From Ardenticatenaceae bacterium (GTDB lineage: Bacteria > Chloroflexota > Anaerolineae > Promineifilales > Promineifilaceae): DNA of 64,000 nucleotides. The notes under the pieces are model-generated. The model was not told the DNA's origin. It saw only the letters and a list, made by a program, of their open reading frames with translations, and did not search any database. Of this stretch, positions 45,501 through 53,425 are shown piece after piece (within the stretch, counting starts at the first letter, position 1; the number at the start of each line of letters is the position of its first letter). Made by a program: the position numbers and the translations under genes. The stretch covers positions 558,001 through 622,000 of the forward strand of contig JACKBN010000001.1 in NCBI GenBank assembly GCA_020634565.1, read 5' to 3'.

Positions 45501-46113
45501 TTTCCACCAGCCTGGCGCGGGAAGCTTCAACATCGTCCAAGGCACTACCTTCGCCAGTTAGCACAAATTCTACTGTTTGCGTATGCAACCGTTCGCCCAA
45601 AACCACCATCTGATTTAGCAGTAACATTTCAGATCTCAGGTCTGCATTACCAATTAATTCTTCTCGGTTGATAGCCTCTAGGGCAGCTTCTTTTTCACCT
45701 TCCAGCCCGTCGAGCGTTTCTAGCAGTTCCAGGGTTTGCCCATGTGTTTGAATGATGCCTTCCCCGGTTTCAATGAGCGATAAAACAGTGGCTCTACCAG
45801 ACACTAAAATCTCTGCATATTCATTATCTTCCAGGGTGAGCTCTGACACTAAGGTGTTTAGTTGATCAGCATTCTCGTGAAACTGTACGACAGTTTCCTC
45901 TTCACCTGTGGCCACATATTCCAGTGCTTCTTTCTGCACCTGGCTGTTCAATAAGGCAACCTCGCTAAATTCCAGCGTAGGCGTGGCGGCCCCGAATAAT
46001 TCAACCACGAGAAACAAGCGGAACACGTAAAGAGCGCCTATGGTGATTAGGGTAAGGAATGCAAATATGATAATGAGCTTGTGTCTTAAACTAAGATTCT
46101 TGATGACGTTCAT
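42595..46113 (-). CDS. Membrane receptor: four-helix-type sensor, HAMP, GAF-PAS-GAF-GAF, no kinase
   Basis: 1172 residues from the ATG at 46113 with GGAG 7 bases upstream; the frame extends to a TTG at 46140, overlapping the previous gene, which is less likely. One membrane helix (10-40) is followed by a long helical extracytoplasmic region containing EALEYVATGEEET and TVEFVLTGEGS, motifs shared with the receptor encoded downstream. Then come a second helix (about 280-298), HAMP (298-354), GAF (370-525), PAS (535-650), GAF (655-820), half-GAF from REGWNEYLSAQ, GAF (945-1105) and the tail RQITARVSTAVDA...AAEEIGRALG. It resembles a chemoreceptor in its input half but lacks both methyl-accepting and kinase domains. 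Confidence 0.88.
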   Translation of the reverse strand: MNVIKNLSLRHKLIIIFAFLTLITIGALYVFRLFLVVELFGAATPTLEFSEVALLNSQVQKEALEYVATGEEETVVQFHENADQLNTLVSELTLEDNEYAEILVSGRATVLSLIETGEGIIQTHGQTLELLETLDGLEGEKEAALEAINREELIGNADLRSEMLLLNQMVVLGERLHTQTVEFVLTGEGSALDDVEASRARLVETIDVLQAQLTEKGLIEPLNLQSALDTHVEIESLSAQIVANHIQTADQLAVLEDLENQVEATRDELNLVVEGAVVTLFNDTDNLLYGGGIVFLLFYIGVALLIARIFVRPTASLGEAAEKMGQGDYSVRLPVSSSDEIGQLMQSFNTMAEQMQQTVAELYQHSQALETSSEVSHRLSTILNVEELTTAVVELLKVQFNYYHAHIYLFDDAREYLVMAGGTGVAGEALLASGHKIEVGKGLVGRAAAHNEPILVPDVSLDQNWLPNPLLPDTAAEVAVPITLEGRVLGVLDVQNRKAGTLTTEDVEMLQSVAWQVAIGLKNAHLYEDAQQEKMQVQTILDSLSLPIIISRLSDGQVTYVNDAFSEAAMLSREMVIGQATPDFYANPADRYAILTGLQTEGSVTDFETVLKRGNDEHFWTLLSASIVAYGGEPSILASVLDIDSRKQAEALLAKNASELEIVSQVSTVAATILEPQEMLQRVADLTKSSFDLYHAHIHLLDESGQTLVLTAGAGEVGREMVAEGRRIPLAAEGSLVASVARNGKGATRNYETAGEGFMPHPLLQDTRSEMAVPMAVGGNVLGVLDVRSDKLNYFTELDMQTVTSLASQVAVALQNARSYARSEEALKELQELSRRLTREGWNEYLSAQHDQLTYTYDLQDGKPQINGNGAGTAVPNEDDSVLMQPLQIQGESFGQLAFTGLSPQDMEKAEIIAAVAERLSAHLENLRLAEQTQVALSQTERRTEELAVLNEMSQTLTAQSTVDGVLQTVYDYLSRLMDTTHFFSVLYDEEMDEVEFALTADEKELKWHTEKRQAGHGITEYIIKHRQPLLMSENVGGRLAELGVTDYDKLPESWLGVPVTLGNRVLGVIGLESYTTPHLFTEEHLNLLTAIANQAAISIESTRLLQGTVALAEEEQILRQITARVSTAVDAESILRTAAEEIGRALGLEGDIVLEGIGADHAAKQVNGHNR

Positions 46114-46126
46114 GCCAAATCTCCGG

Positions 46127-48610
46127 TTAATCAGCGGCAACCGCTTCTTGCTGTTTGACTGCGGTAGTTAGCTTCACCTGGGCTGGGGTTCGCAGCGCCT
46201 GACCAAGTTCTTTAACGGCCGTTTGCAATGCGCTGTCTATCGTTAAGGTACCCTGGATACGTTGGTTAATAAGGTTAATGAGACGCTCTTTGTCCGCCTG
46301 GGTCTTCGTTTGTGTAAACAGGCGCTGGCTTTGTGCCGTCGGTGCGACCAGGTTAACGAGCGCGTTAAAAAGTTCCTCTTCTTGCAGAGTAAACGGGTGT
46401 GCCGTCTTCCAGCTGCCGGTGAGAATACCCACCCACTCCCCGGCCACCGACAGAGGAACCATAGCAATGGCGCCAATACCAGCCTGCGTCATAATGTCTT
46501 GGGTAAACACATCCACACGCTCATCATTTAGCACATCGCTAATCAAAATTGGCTTTTCTGCGTTACCGAAAAACGTACCAGATAAGGGGAACCGGCTTAC
46601 AGGGAAGCGGGTGCCTACTGGGTAAGCGGGCTGCCCGTCGCGCTGCCAATCAGCCAGCATTTCCAGCGTCTCAGGCTCATTGTTCTGGTTCTTATCGGCA
46701 AACATCAGCAGGGTAGCCTCTGCCAGATTCGTAGGCATCATGGGCTTTAGCGCGGCCAGCAAAATCTTTTCCGGGGTGTCGGCACTATTCAGGTCACGAC
46801 CAATCTGGTAGAGCGTATCTGATTGCGCCAGGGCCATTTCAGTTTGCTTCGCCAGGCGTAAGTTTTCCATATGGGCACTAAGCTGCTCAGAAACGGCCGC
46901 AATCAACCCGGCATCGTCTTCTTCTTCAGCGCCAGTAACAACAATCTCACCGATGGTTTCATTTTGTACCTGCAGCGGCCGCCGGATAACTTCTGCTTCT
47001 GGCAGTTCAGGTACGGTCTCCCCAGCCAGGGGCTCAATTTTATTTTGATCGTACACAAAGCCTTGCACAGCCTCGCCCCGTTCCTGAAGGAAGGTATGCC
47101 ACGCCTCACCGCTTAACCGACGAGCGATCTGTTCAGCCTCAGCACGGTATTGGCGCGTTTCAGCCAGTAGACGGAGGTTTTCAGCCTGCTGCCCAACCTG
47201 CCGAGCAACAGCCTGTATCATTTCTTTTTCTTCCTCTGCCCAAACGTGACCAACTTCAGTCTCTAGCTGAATGGTCCCGATTGTCTCGTTGGCGACCACA
47301 ATGGGCACAACCATATTAGCAGTACCTGAACCGCTAACTGGTTTGGGCTGCGTCAGGCGTTTTAGCAAATCATTTTCAAACGTAAAGCCCACCAATTCTG
47401 GCTGGACCACGCCATTTTGATAGTTATCCCAGCCTTCGCGAACCATCAGGCCCACATAGCCTTCCACTTGAGCTCGGGCTTCCTGCGTTTCAGCAAACAG
47501 GTTGGCATTTTCAATAGCAACGGCCATCTGCCCAGCCAATGTTTCAAAGGCGTTTACGTTTTGTTCTGACAAACCTTGCACTTCGTCGCTTTGCAGGTTG
47601 AGCACGCCCAGCACCCGATCACCCAAAATGAGCGGGATGGCCATTTCTGCCCGCGTATAGGGGAGCAAGGCATTGGGTTTAAAGACGGGGGAAGCGGCCG
47701 TATCTGACACCACCACCGTGCGTTTTTCAGCAACGGCCGTACCGTTAATAGAGCCTTTACCAACAGAGAGCACATGACCGCGCCGCACCAGCTGGCGCCC
47801 CACAAAACCGGTACCAGCCTTGAGCGACAAGGTTTTTTCTCGTTTGTCAGTAAGATAAATTTGGGCGTAATAAAGGTTAAATCGCTCCTGGATACTGTTT
47901 ACTGCATTCTGCAACAGCTCGTCTAGTTGGCGAATTTGGGACATACTGCGCCCCACATCTGCGGCCAGAGCCAGGTCACGAGTACGCTCTGCCACCGTTT
48001 TTTCCAAACCTTCATGAATTGTCACCAACTCTTCGTTGCTGTGGCGCATGCGGCTGAAAGCACTTTGCAGGTCGCGCAAGGTTGAATTGAGCGCAATAAC
48101 CATAATGGCGAAGCTTGCCGCTGCAGACAAATAGATAGGCAATGAACCTTCCGCGGCTACCACAATTTGCCCGGTGGATTCCCAATAGACAAAAATGCCG
48201 CCTATGATAATGGTCAAAACGGCATAGATGTTTACGGCACGTCGCCCGAGCAATAGGCCAACCAATACGCCCATTGTCATGAGGGAAGTGACGATGCCCA
48301 GGTTCATACCCGAATCAAAATACGCGGCAGCCAATGTACCTGTATAGAAAATAGTCATTGTAAGCCGACTGGCAGCCCGTACATAGCCTCGTTTCAGCAC
48401 ATAGATCAGCCCCAGACTAAACGCAGGTACAGCGGCTATCTGCAGGGTGGTCGTAACATCGTTATCTATGAAGTGCACCGCAACGGTAAGCGCCAGAAAA
48501 ACGGTGACAAACAGCCACAACAGCGTGTTGAGCAGGTTGGCTGCCCGCGCTTTTTCATCATCTTCCGGGAACTGGGGTGGCGCTATGAATTGTCTAATTT
48601 TTGCTAACAT
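46127..48610 (-). CDS. Polytopic membrane receptor with GAF domains, no kinase
   Basis: 827 residues. About six membrane helices (30-185) form the input region; a coiled coil (EELVTIHEGLEKTVAERTRD) leads into GAF (213-375), two half-GAF segments (REGWDNYQNG and GEAWHTFLQER), a more diverged GAF (600-760) and the tail INQRIQGTLTIDSALQTAVK. No output domain. The ATG shares its A with the TGA of the upstream gene, so translation is coupled. The membrane domain is similar in type to that of the neighbouring 456-residue receptor. Confidence 0.86.
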   Translation of the reverse strand: MLAKIRQFIAPPQFPEDDEKARAANLLNTLLWLFVTVFLALTVAVHFIDNDVTTTLQIAAVPAFSLGLIYVLKRGYVRAASRLTMTIFYTGTLAAAYFDSGMNLGIVTSLMTMGVLVGLLLGRRAVNIYAVLTIIIGGIFVYWESTGQIVVAAEGSLPIYLSAAASFAIMVIALNSTLRDLQSAFSRMRHSNEELVTIHEGLEKTVAERTRDLALAADVGRSMSQIRQLDELLQNAVNSIQERFNLYYAQIYLTDKREKTLSLKAGTGFVGRQLVRRGHVLSVGKGSINGTAVAEKRTVVVSDTAASPVFKPNALLPYTRAEMAIPLILGDRVLGVLNLQSDEVQGLSEQNVNAFETLAGQMAVAIENANLFAETQEARAQVEGYVGLMVREGWDNYQNGVVQPELVGFTFENDLLKRLTQPKPVSGSGTANMVVPIVVANETIGTIQLETEVGHVWAEEEKEMIQAVARQVGQQAENLRLLAETRQYRAEAEQIARRLSGEAWHTFLQERGEAVQGFVYDQNKIEPLAGETVPELPEAEVIRRPLQVQNETIGEIVVTGAEEEDDAGLIAAVSEQLSAHMENLRLAKQTEMALAQSDTLYQIGRDLNSADTPEKILLAALKPMMPTNLAEATLLMFADKNQNNEPETLEMLADWQRDGQPAYPVGTRFPVSRFPLSGTFFGNAEKPILISDVLNDERVDVFTQDIMTQAGIGAIAMVPLSVAGEWVGILTGSWKTAHPFTLQEEELFNALVNLVAPTAQSQRLFTQTKTQADKERLINLINQRIQGTLTIDSALQTAVKELGQALRTPAQVKLTTAVKQQEAVAAD

Positions 48611-49980
48611 CAGTTTTTCTCCTGGAAACGGCCGTTACCTGGCCGGCGGGATAACTGCACCGTTGCCCGTCGAACATTGAGAGAACTGCCCAAAGTTTGG
48701 GCTGCCACTTGCAGCACGCGCTCCATATTTGGCGCTGCCACAACTTGCTGATTTATCTGGTTCAAAACGGCCTCATATTTGGCGCTCTGCTGCGCCAGGG
48801 CGTAGAGGCGGGCGTTCTGCAAAGAAAGGGCCGCTGCGGTGGCAACTGATTGCAGCAACGCCATATCTTCTTCTGAGAAAGCATCCTTGCGATCTTCCTG
48901 CACGTCCAACACCCCTAAAACCACATCACCCACAGAAATGGGAACTGCCAGTTCAGATTGTGTGTTCGGCAACAGAGGATTGGCTACCCAGGTGTCCATT
49001 TCTGAAACGTCCGACACCAAAACAGGGGCATTGGTTGTGGCCGCCTGACCTACCAAACCTTTTTCCACGGCAACGGTATGCCCCCGAGAGAAAAGCTCTT
49101 GCCCGGCCTGGCCCGTACCACCTGCCAGAGCAAGCGTTTTCTCAGATTCATCCATCAAGTAAAACTGCACATAGTTATAGTTAAGCAGCGACTGAATCAG
49201 GTTAACCGCTTCGTTAACTAATTTTTGAGGCTCCAGAATAGTGGCCAGCTTGCTGTTAATCTCATAGCTATCTTCAATAATCCGGGCACGCTGCTGCTGC
49301 AAAGCTTCTGCTTTCTGTAACTGTTGAATAATGCCTTCTTTTTCAGCCAGGTTCTTAGCCTGAAGGACAGCCAAAGCTTGAGTCTGAAGGCGAGCCTGGA
49401 AACGGGAAGAAAGCGCAATTAGAATAGCGGCAAAAATAATAAATGCGGCTAGCGATATTGCATCTGACGTCATCTCTGGTGGGAGAACAAAAATCAAAAG
49501 TATCGGTTCGATAATAAAAACTAGTGACACAACGAGAAGGGCACGCGTCGGCAACAGAATCCCGCCAACTAACAGAGGAACAATGACCCATCTCATAAGA
49601 GTCTCGACATCGCTAAACTGAGAAGGCGGATCGAACACAACCCCATAAAGGATAATCACCGTTGGGACAAACGATAGCCCAAGCCCCCATTGATAGTATT
49701 TTGTGCGACTTAATACATATGCTCCTACCGTAACCAGCAAACTAACAAACAGGGTCCACCAACTGGGTGCGCCCGGTGCCACAGGGGTCCCATAATCATA
49801 GCGAGATAAACCGAATATAAACACCAAGGTCACAACAAACAGCAAAATTGATGAAACATAAGCGCGCACTCTATCTTGCTCATCTGTAATACTTGCAGTT
49901 GGCTCAAATAAGAGCTTCTCTAACCTCTTGGCTAGCTGCTTAATTGTTCCCATAAACGTTTTGTTCTTTGGATCATCCAT
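48610..49980 (-). CDS. Polytopic membrane receptor with one GAF domain, no kinase
   Basis: 456 residues; ATG at 49980 preceded by GGAGAA. Six membrane helices (about 40-200), a coiled coil (residues 205-235), a single GAF (240-400) with YNYVQFYLMDESEKTLALAG and ANPLLPNTQSELAVP, and the tail INQQVVAAPNMERVLQVAAQ. It is the shortest receptor in the operon and shows the minimal plan: membrane input, coil, GAF, tail. Confidence 0.86.
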   Translation of the reverse strand: MDDPKNKTFMGTIKQLAKRLEKLLFEPTASITDEQDRVRAYVSSILLFVVTLVFIFGLSRYDYGTPVAPGAPSWWTLFVSLLVTVGAYVLSRTKYYQWGLGLSFVPTVIILYGVVFDPPSQFSDVETLMRWVIVPLLVGGILLPTRALLVVSLVFIIEPILLIFVLPPEMTSDAISLAAFIIFAAILIALSSRFQARLQTQALAVLQAKNLAEKEGIIQQLQKAEALQQQRARIIEDSYEINSKLATILEPQKLVNEAVNLIQSLLNYNYVQFYLMDESEKTLALAGGTGQAGQELFSRGHTVAVEKGLVGQAATTNAPVLVSDVSEMDTWVANPLLPNTQSELAVPISVGDVVLGVLDVQEDRKDAFSEEDMALLQSVATAAALSLQNARLYALAQQSAKYEAVLNQINQQVVAAPNMERVLQVAAQTLGSSLNVRRATVQLSRRPGNGRFQEKN

Positions 49981-50010
49981 CTTTCAATTCTCCAGCAATC
50001 AGTCCAGCAA

Positions 50011-51861
50011 TTATTGGCCGTTATGTTTGTGTCCGTTCACCAGTGCACCGTTCAGCGGTTTTGTGTCGCCAAAGGTTTCAGGCAGTTCGTCTCGCTTGAA
50101 ATGCACAATCGTTTGGGAAGCGTTTAAAGCACGACCAATTTCACGTACGGCTACCTGCATCGCTTCATCTACGTTGGTAGTCCGCAAAATCTTCTGGTTA
50201 ATTTCGTTGAGTCTGGCTTCTCGCGCGGCCTGCTGCTGAGCAGCTTCATACAAATTGGCGTTGCGCAAACCAACCGCCACCTGGCTGGCAATGGCCTCCA
50301 ACAAATCAACATCTGCCTGGGTCAGGCCAGCCTTAATGTTATGCTGCACATCCAATACGCCTAAAATCTGGCCACCAATGGCAATGGGTACGGCCGCTTC
50401 CGCCTGTGTCTCGGGCAGCAAGGGGTTGGGCAGCCACGCTTCATCTTCAGCGGTATCCGCCACCAAAACCGATTGGCCTGATTGGCCCGCACGACCTACC
50501 AAACCGCGACCAGCCGGGATTTGATGCTGATTGGCCAACATTTGCTGACCAGCCTCGCCGGTACCACCCACCATCACCAGATTTTCACCTTTGTCGTCAA
50601 ACAGATAAATGTGGGCATGGTAATAATCGAACGCTTCTTTTACTAACTCCACCACGGCCGTTACCAGTTCTTGCTGATCCAAAATGTTAGAAAGCTGGCG
50701 GCTGACGCTACCACTAATTTCCAAAGCGCGGGTACGGACTGCTACGCGCTGTTCCAATGAACCAATAAGCTCTTGCAGCTGCGCGGTCATGTTGTTAAAC
50801 GCGTTGCCCAACCGCACAACTTCCAGATTGCCACCCACCTCTGTTCTAAGGTCCAGGTTCCCTTCCGCAACTTGAGCGGCCGTTTCTGTCAGCGTAACAA
50901 TGGGAGCCGCAATCCGGCGGGCAGTGAGAATACCAAAACCACCGGCCAACGCCGCAGCCAACAAAACAAACACTGATGACAAAGCAACAGTCGCTGTAAT
51001 ATCCCGGAAAGCTTCATTAGTAGGAACCTCTGTGACCACAGCCCAATCTGGTGACTCTAGCTTGGCAAAAGTTTGTACACTGTCTTCATTCTCGATACCG
51101 TTACCCACAAACGCACCGTGTTCAATTTCATTCTCGCCGGCAATAAATGCGGCTACCTCGGCCAACTGGCTCACGTTTTCACGTCTCAGCACCCGGGCTG
51201 TATCGGCATAAGCCAGCAAGTTGCCTTCACGGTCTACCACGTAGGCATAACCAGCCTCACCTACGTTTAACTGGTCCATCAGGTCCCACATAAACTTAAG
51301 ATTAAGTTCTGCGGCCAAGATGCCCTGAAAATCACCAAACACGTTGGTGATAGGCACAGCAATCGTAATAAGCGGCTCAAAACTTTCATCATCAATCAAG
51401 ATGGGGCTGATGAAGCGATCCGTTTGGGCCACCTCATCAATGGATCGTTGCGTACCTGTTAGGAATGCCTGTGACCGCGATGCCACCAAGCGAGAGAGGT
51501 GGGTCAGAAGTTGCCCGTTCGCATCATACAAAGCCAATTGGCGGAACGCAGGTTGAAAACCCAAGGCGTTACCCAAAATGCGCTCCTGATCTTCAGGCGA
51601 TACAGTGGCGACGTTTTCCAGGGAAACGGCCGTTTCCAACACGAAAAACTTGTCTTCGATGAAGTCACTCACGTCTACAGCAGCATCTTGGGCAATCGCC
51701 TGCTGCTGCGCGAACAAAATTTCCCGCTGAGTTTGGTAGTTGTAAATAATCTGGCCCAGACCAGCAATGAGCAGAATCAACGCACTCACAATAAAGAATG
51801 ACCACGCCAATACTGTTCTTAAACTCTGTTCTCTCTGGATTCTTTCAATTAGCTTCTTCAT
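50011..51861 (-). CDS. dCache-HAMP-GAF membrane receptor, no kinase
   Basis: 616 residues. Membrane helix (12-34), a large extracytoplasmic dCache_1-type domain (35-290) with YDANGQLLTHLSRL and MDQLNVGEAGYAYVVDREGN, a second helix (about 292-315), HAMP (ILTARRIAAPIVTLTETAAQ), a coil, GAF (390-545) and the common tail INQKILRTTNVDEAMQVAVR. dCache domains bind small extracellular ligands such as amino acids or organic acids. It directly follows the binding lipoprotein gene, so that protein may present a ligand to this receptor (inference). Confidence 0.88.
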   Translation of the reverse strand: MKKLIERIQREQSLRTVLAWSFFIVSALILLIAGLGQIIYNYQTQREILFAQQQAIAQDAAVDVSDFIEDKFFVLETAVSLENVATVSPEDQERILGNALGFQPAFRQLALYDANGQLLTHLSRLVASRSQAFLTGTQRSIDEVAQTDRFISPILIDDESFEPLITIAVPITNVFGDFQGILAAELNLKFMWDLMDQLNVGEAGYAYVVDREGNLLAYADTARVLRRENVSQLAEVAAFIAGENEIEHGAFVGNGIENEDSVQTFAKLESPDWAVVTEVPTNEAFRDITATVALSSVFVLLAAALAGGFGILTARRIAAPIVTLTETAAQVAEGNLDLRTEVGGNLEVVRLGNAFNNMTAQLQELIGSLEQRVAVRTRALEISGSVSRQLSNILDQQELVTAVVELVKEAFDYYHAHIYLFDDKGENLVMVGGTGEAGQQMLANQHQIPAGRGLVGRAGQSGQSVLVADTAEDEAWLPNPLLPETQAEAAVPIAIGGQILGVLDVQHNIKAGLTQADVDLLEAIASQVAVGLRNANLYEAAQQQAAREARLNEINQKILRTTNVDEAMQVAVREIGRALNASQTIVHFKRDELPETFGDTKPLNGALVNGHKHNGQ

Positions 51862-51935
51862 AGTTTCACACGCCGGGTAACTACAAAACTTGATATGATT
51901 TTTGATCTAAATAAAGGATTGCTGTTTTATAGAGC

Positions 51936-51976
51936 AACAGGGGAGTGTCAGTCGAAAACTGACCAACTCCCCTGTT
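51936..51976 (-). terminator. Strong intercistronic hairpin between binding lipoprotein and first receptor
   Basis: AACAGGGGAGT (51936-51946) pairs with ACTCCCCTGTT (51966-51976), and inside it GTCAGT pairs with ACTGAC around a CGAAA loop, giving 17 bp of stem in 41 bases. The T run after it is poor, so it is either an attenuator that lowers receptor expression relative to the lipoprotein or an mRNA-stabilising end. Confidence 0.6.
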
Positions 51977-51986
51977 AGCTTGTCGT

Positions 51987-53009
51987 TTAACGATAAATTT
52001 GATCGGCTGTGGCCAATACAGGTTCAGGTACTTCTAAACCGAGCGCCTGAGTCATCGTATAATTAATTTCTATATATGGTTCTGCCGATGCAACTGGAAT
52101 TGTGCCTGGATCTGTTCCCTGAAGGACTTTGTCAGCGATTGGAGCAGCCAGGGCACCAGAGCTAAGAAGCTCAACATTCACCCCAAATATAGAGGAATAA
52201 TCCCCTGCGGTATTGTAAACACCAGCAAAAGGAACCTGATATTCAGTTCCAAAATCAGCAATCGCGGCAAATACTTCTGGTACAGTCACCAAAGGATCAA
52301 CTAATGCCAGAATAGCATCTACATCCGTATCTCCAGAAGCAACCAAGTCATCAAAAAAGGCCTCTACTTCTGCAGCTGTGCTGGCAGGAACTTCCAACAG
52401 AGTCACGCCATCTGCTTCGGCAGTCGCACGCAATAGGTCCAATTGAGGGGGGATGATGGGATAACCGGCCTGGTAAGGAACAACGATCTTATCCACATCT
52501 GGCATAATCTCGCGCAGCATCTCATAGCGAAGGATTGTAATGTCTACACCCGGATAACGAACGCCAGTAATATTGCCACCAGGTTCCTGGATGGAATCAA
52601 CAACTCCCATGTCTTCAATTAAAGCAAAAGTAAACACAACAGGAATATCTGTCCCTGCCGTAATGTTTTTTGCTTCGATTGTTGCTTCAGTGGGAAAGAC
52701 CACAATCAGATCAACTTCATCCGCCACAAACTGCTGCAAAATGTTCTGGTAAGTGGGGATGTCAAAATCAACTATCTCAACATCGTAGGTGATATTTTCG
52801 CCTTCGACATACCCTAACTCAGTCATCGCATCTCTAAAACCAACTTCGATATCTTGCACAAACGCTAAACCAGCCAGGATTCCTACTCGATAGCTTTTCG
52901 TTTCTTCAGCACCGCCACAGCTGCTTACCAGCAACGTCATAATAAGGGCCAAGATTAACAAGCCCAATCCTCTGGTATTCATAGTACGCCCTTGCTCAAA
53001 CCGTTTCAT
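51987..53009 (-). CDS. ABC-type substrate-binding lipoprotein (PF04392-like), orphan
   Basis: 340 residues from the ATG at 53009 with GGAG upstream; other in-frame starts are at 53054 and 52982. A lipoprotein signal (LGLLILALIMTLLVSSC) is followed by a two-lobed binding fold with YRVGILAGLAFVQDIEVGF, VADEVDLIVVFPTEATIEA and VFTFALIEDMGVV, typical of the ABC_sub_bind/TrpX family that binds aromatic amino acids and similar ligands. No permease or ATPase lies nearby. It instead heads the receptor operon, which suggests a sensing role. Confidence 0.82.
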   Translation of the reverse strand: MKRFEQGRTMNTRGLGLLILALIMTLLVSSCGGAEETKSYRVGILAGLAFVQDIEVGFRDAMTELGYVEGENITYDVEIVDFDIPTYQNILQQFVADEVDLIVVFPTEATIEAKNITAGTDIPVVFTFALIEDMGVVDSIQEPGGNITGVRYPGVDITILRYEMLREIMPDVDKIVVPYQAGYPIIPPQLDLLRATAEADGVTLLEVPASTAAEVEAFFDDLVASGDTDVDAILALVDPLVTVPEVFAAIADFGTEYQVPFAGVYNTAGDYSSIFGVNVELLSSGALAAPIADKVLQGTDPGTIPVASAEPYIEINYTMTQALGLEVPEPVLATADQIYR

Positions 53010-53048
53010 AATTATCTTTACTCCTTGACAATTAGTTTTGGTGTTTAT

Positions 53049-53155
53049 AGCCATTTGGTGGGGTGCATCCTGTTGGCATCCATTCCTCGGCGGGATACAT
53101 CTATCTTTAATGGCTTTTAAATCTTTGCCTTCTAGGCAATCCAGATTTCTGGATT
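53049..53155 (-). promoter_or_regulatory. Structured 5' leader of the receptor operon
   Basis: In the leader, AGCCATT (53049-53055) pairs with AATGGCT (53109-53115), enclosing two GCATCC words. Next to it lie two small perfect hairpins, TTGCC-TTCTA-GGCAA (53125-53139) and AATCCAG-ATTT-CTGGATT (53138-53155), which share two bases and so may be alternatives. This arrangement, 40 bases before the ATG, could be a cis-regulatory RNA. It does not match a riboswitch class I know. Confidence 0.35.
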
Positions 53156-53369
53156 CTATTTTGCTGTTTAAATCGTTCGGAACTGGTTGGTTGGCAATTT
53201 AATTGCTAGCTTTCCTCTCACCTCTGAACAGGGTCCTGAGACTTGCGAATTATCTTAGCATAAATAAATTGCGGTTTGGCGTGAAGAAGTCGTTATGACC
53301 TCCTGTATTTCGTGGGAAAATAGTACCGCGAAAACACATAGTTGGAGTTAACAACGAATGGAGAAAAAG

Positions 53370-53395
53370 AAAAATAGCCTATTAAGGCTATTTTT
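53370..53395 (-). terminator. Rho-independent terminator of gatB
   Basis: AAAAATAGCC (53370-53379) and GGCTATTTTT (53386-53395) form a perfect 10-bp stem with a 6-base loop. On the - strand it ends in a T run followed by CTTTTTCTCC, 30 bases after the gatB stop. Confidence 0.8.
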
Positions 53396-53425
53396 GTTAG
53401 AGATGATTGTTTTGGAGGGGATTTT

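Larger units (their letters stand above)
53010..53425. other. 416-bp intergenic region: operon leader and gatB terminator
   Basis: The longest gene-free stretch in the window. It holds the leader of the receptor operon (transcribed on -), with the paired segments listed separately at 53049-53155, an AT-rich middle in which I see no clear promoter hexamers, and the gatB terminator at 53370-53395. No tRNA and no credible ORF on either strand. Confidence 0.6.

Noticed and set aside
53049..53155. Leader of the receptor operon as a known c-di-GMP, TPP or ZTP riboswitch
   Set aside because: I compared it by eye with remembered consensus motifs and found only isolated short matches (for example CCGCC) without the required helices.
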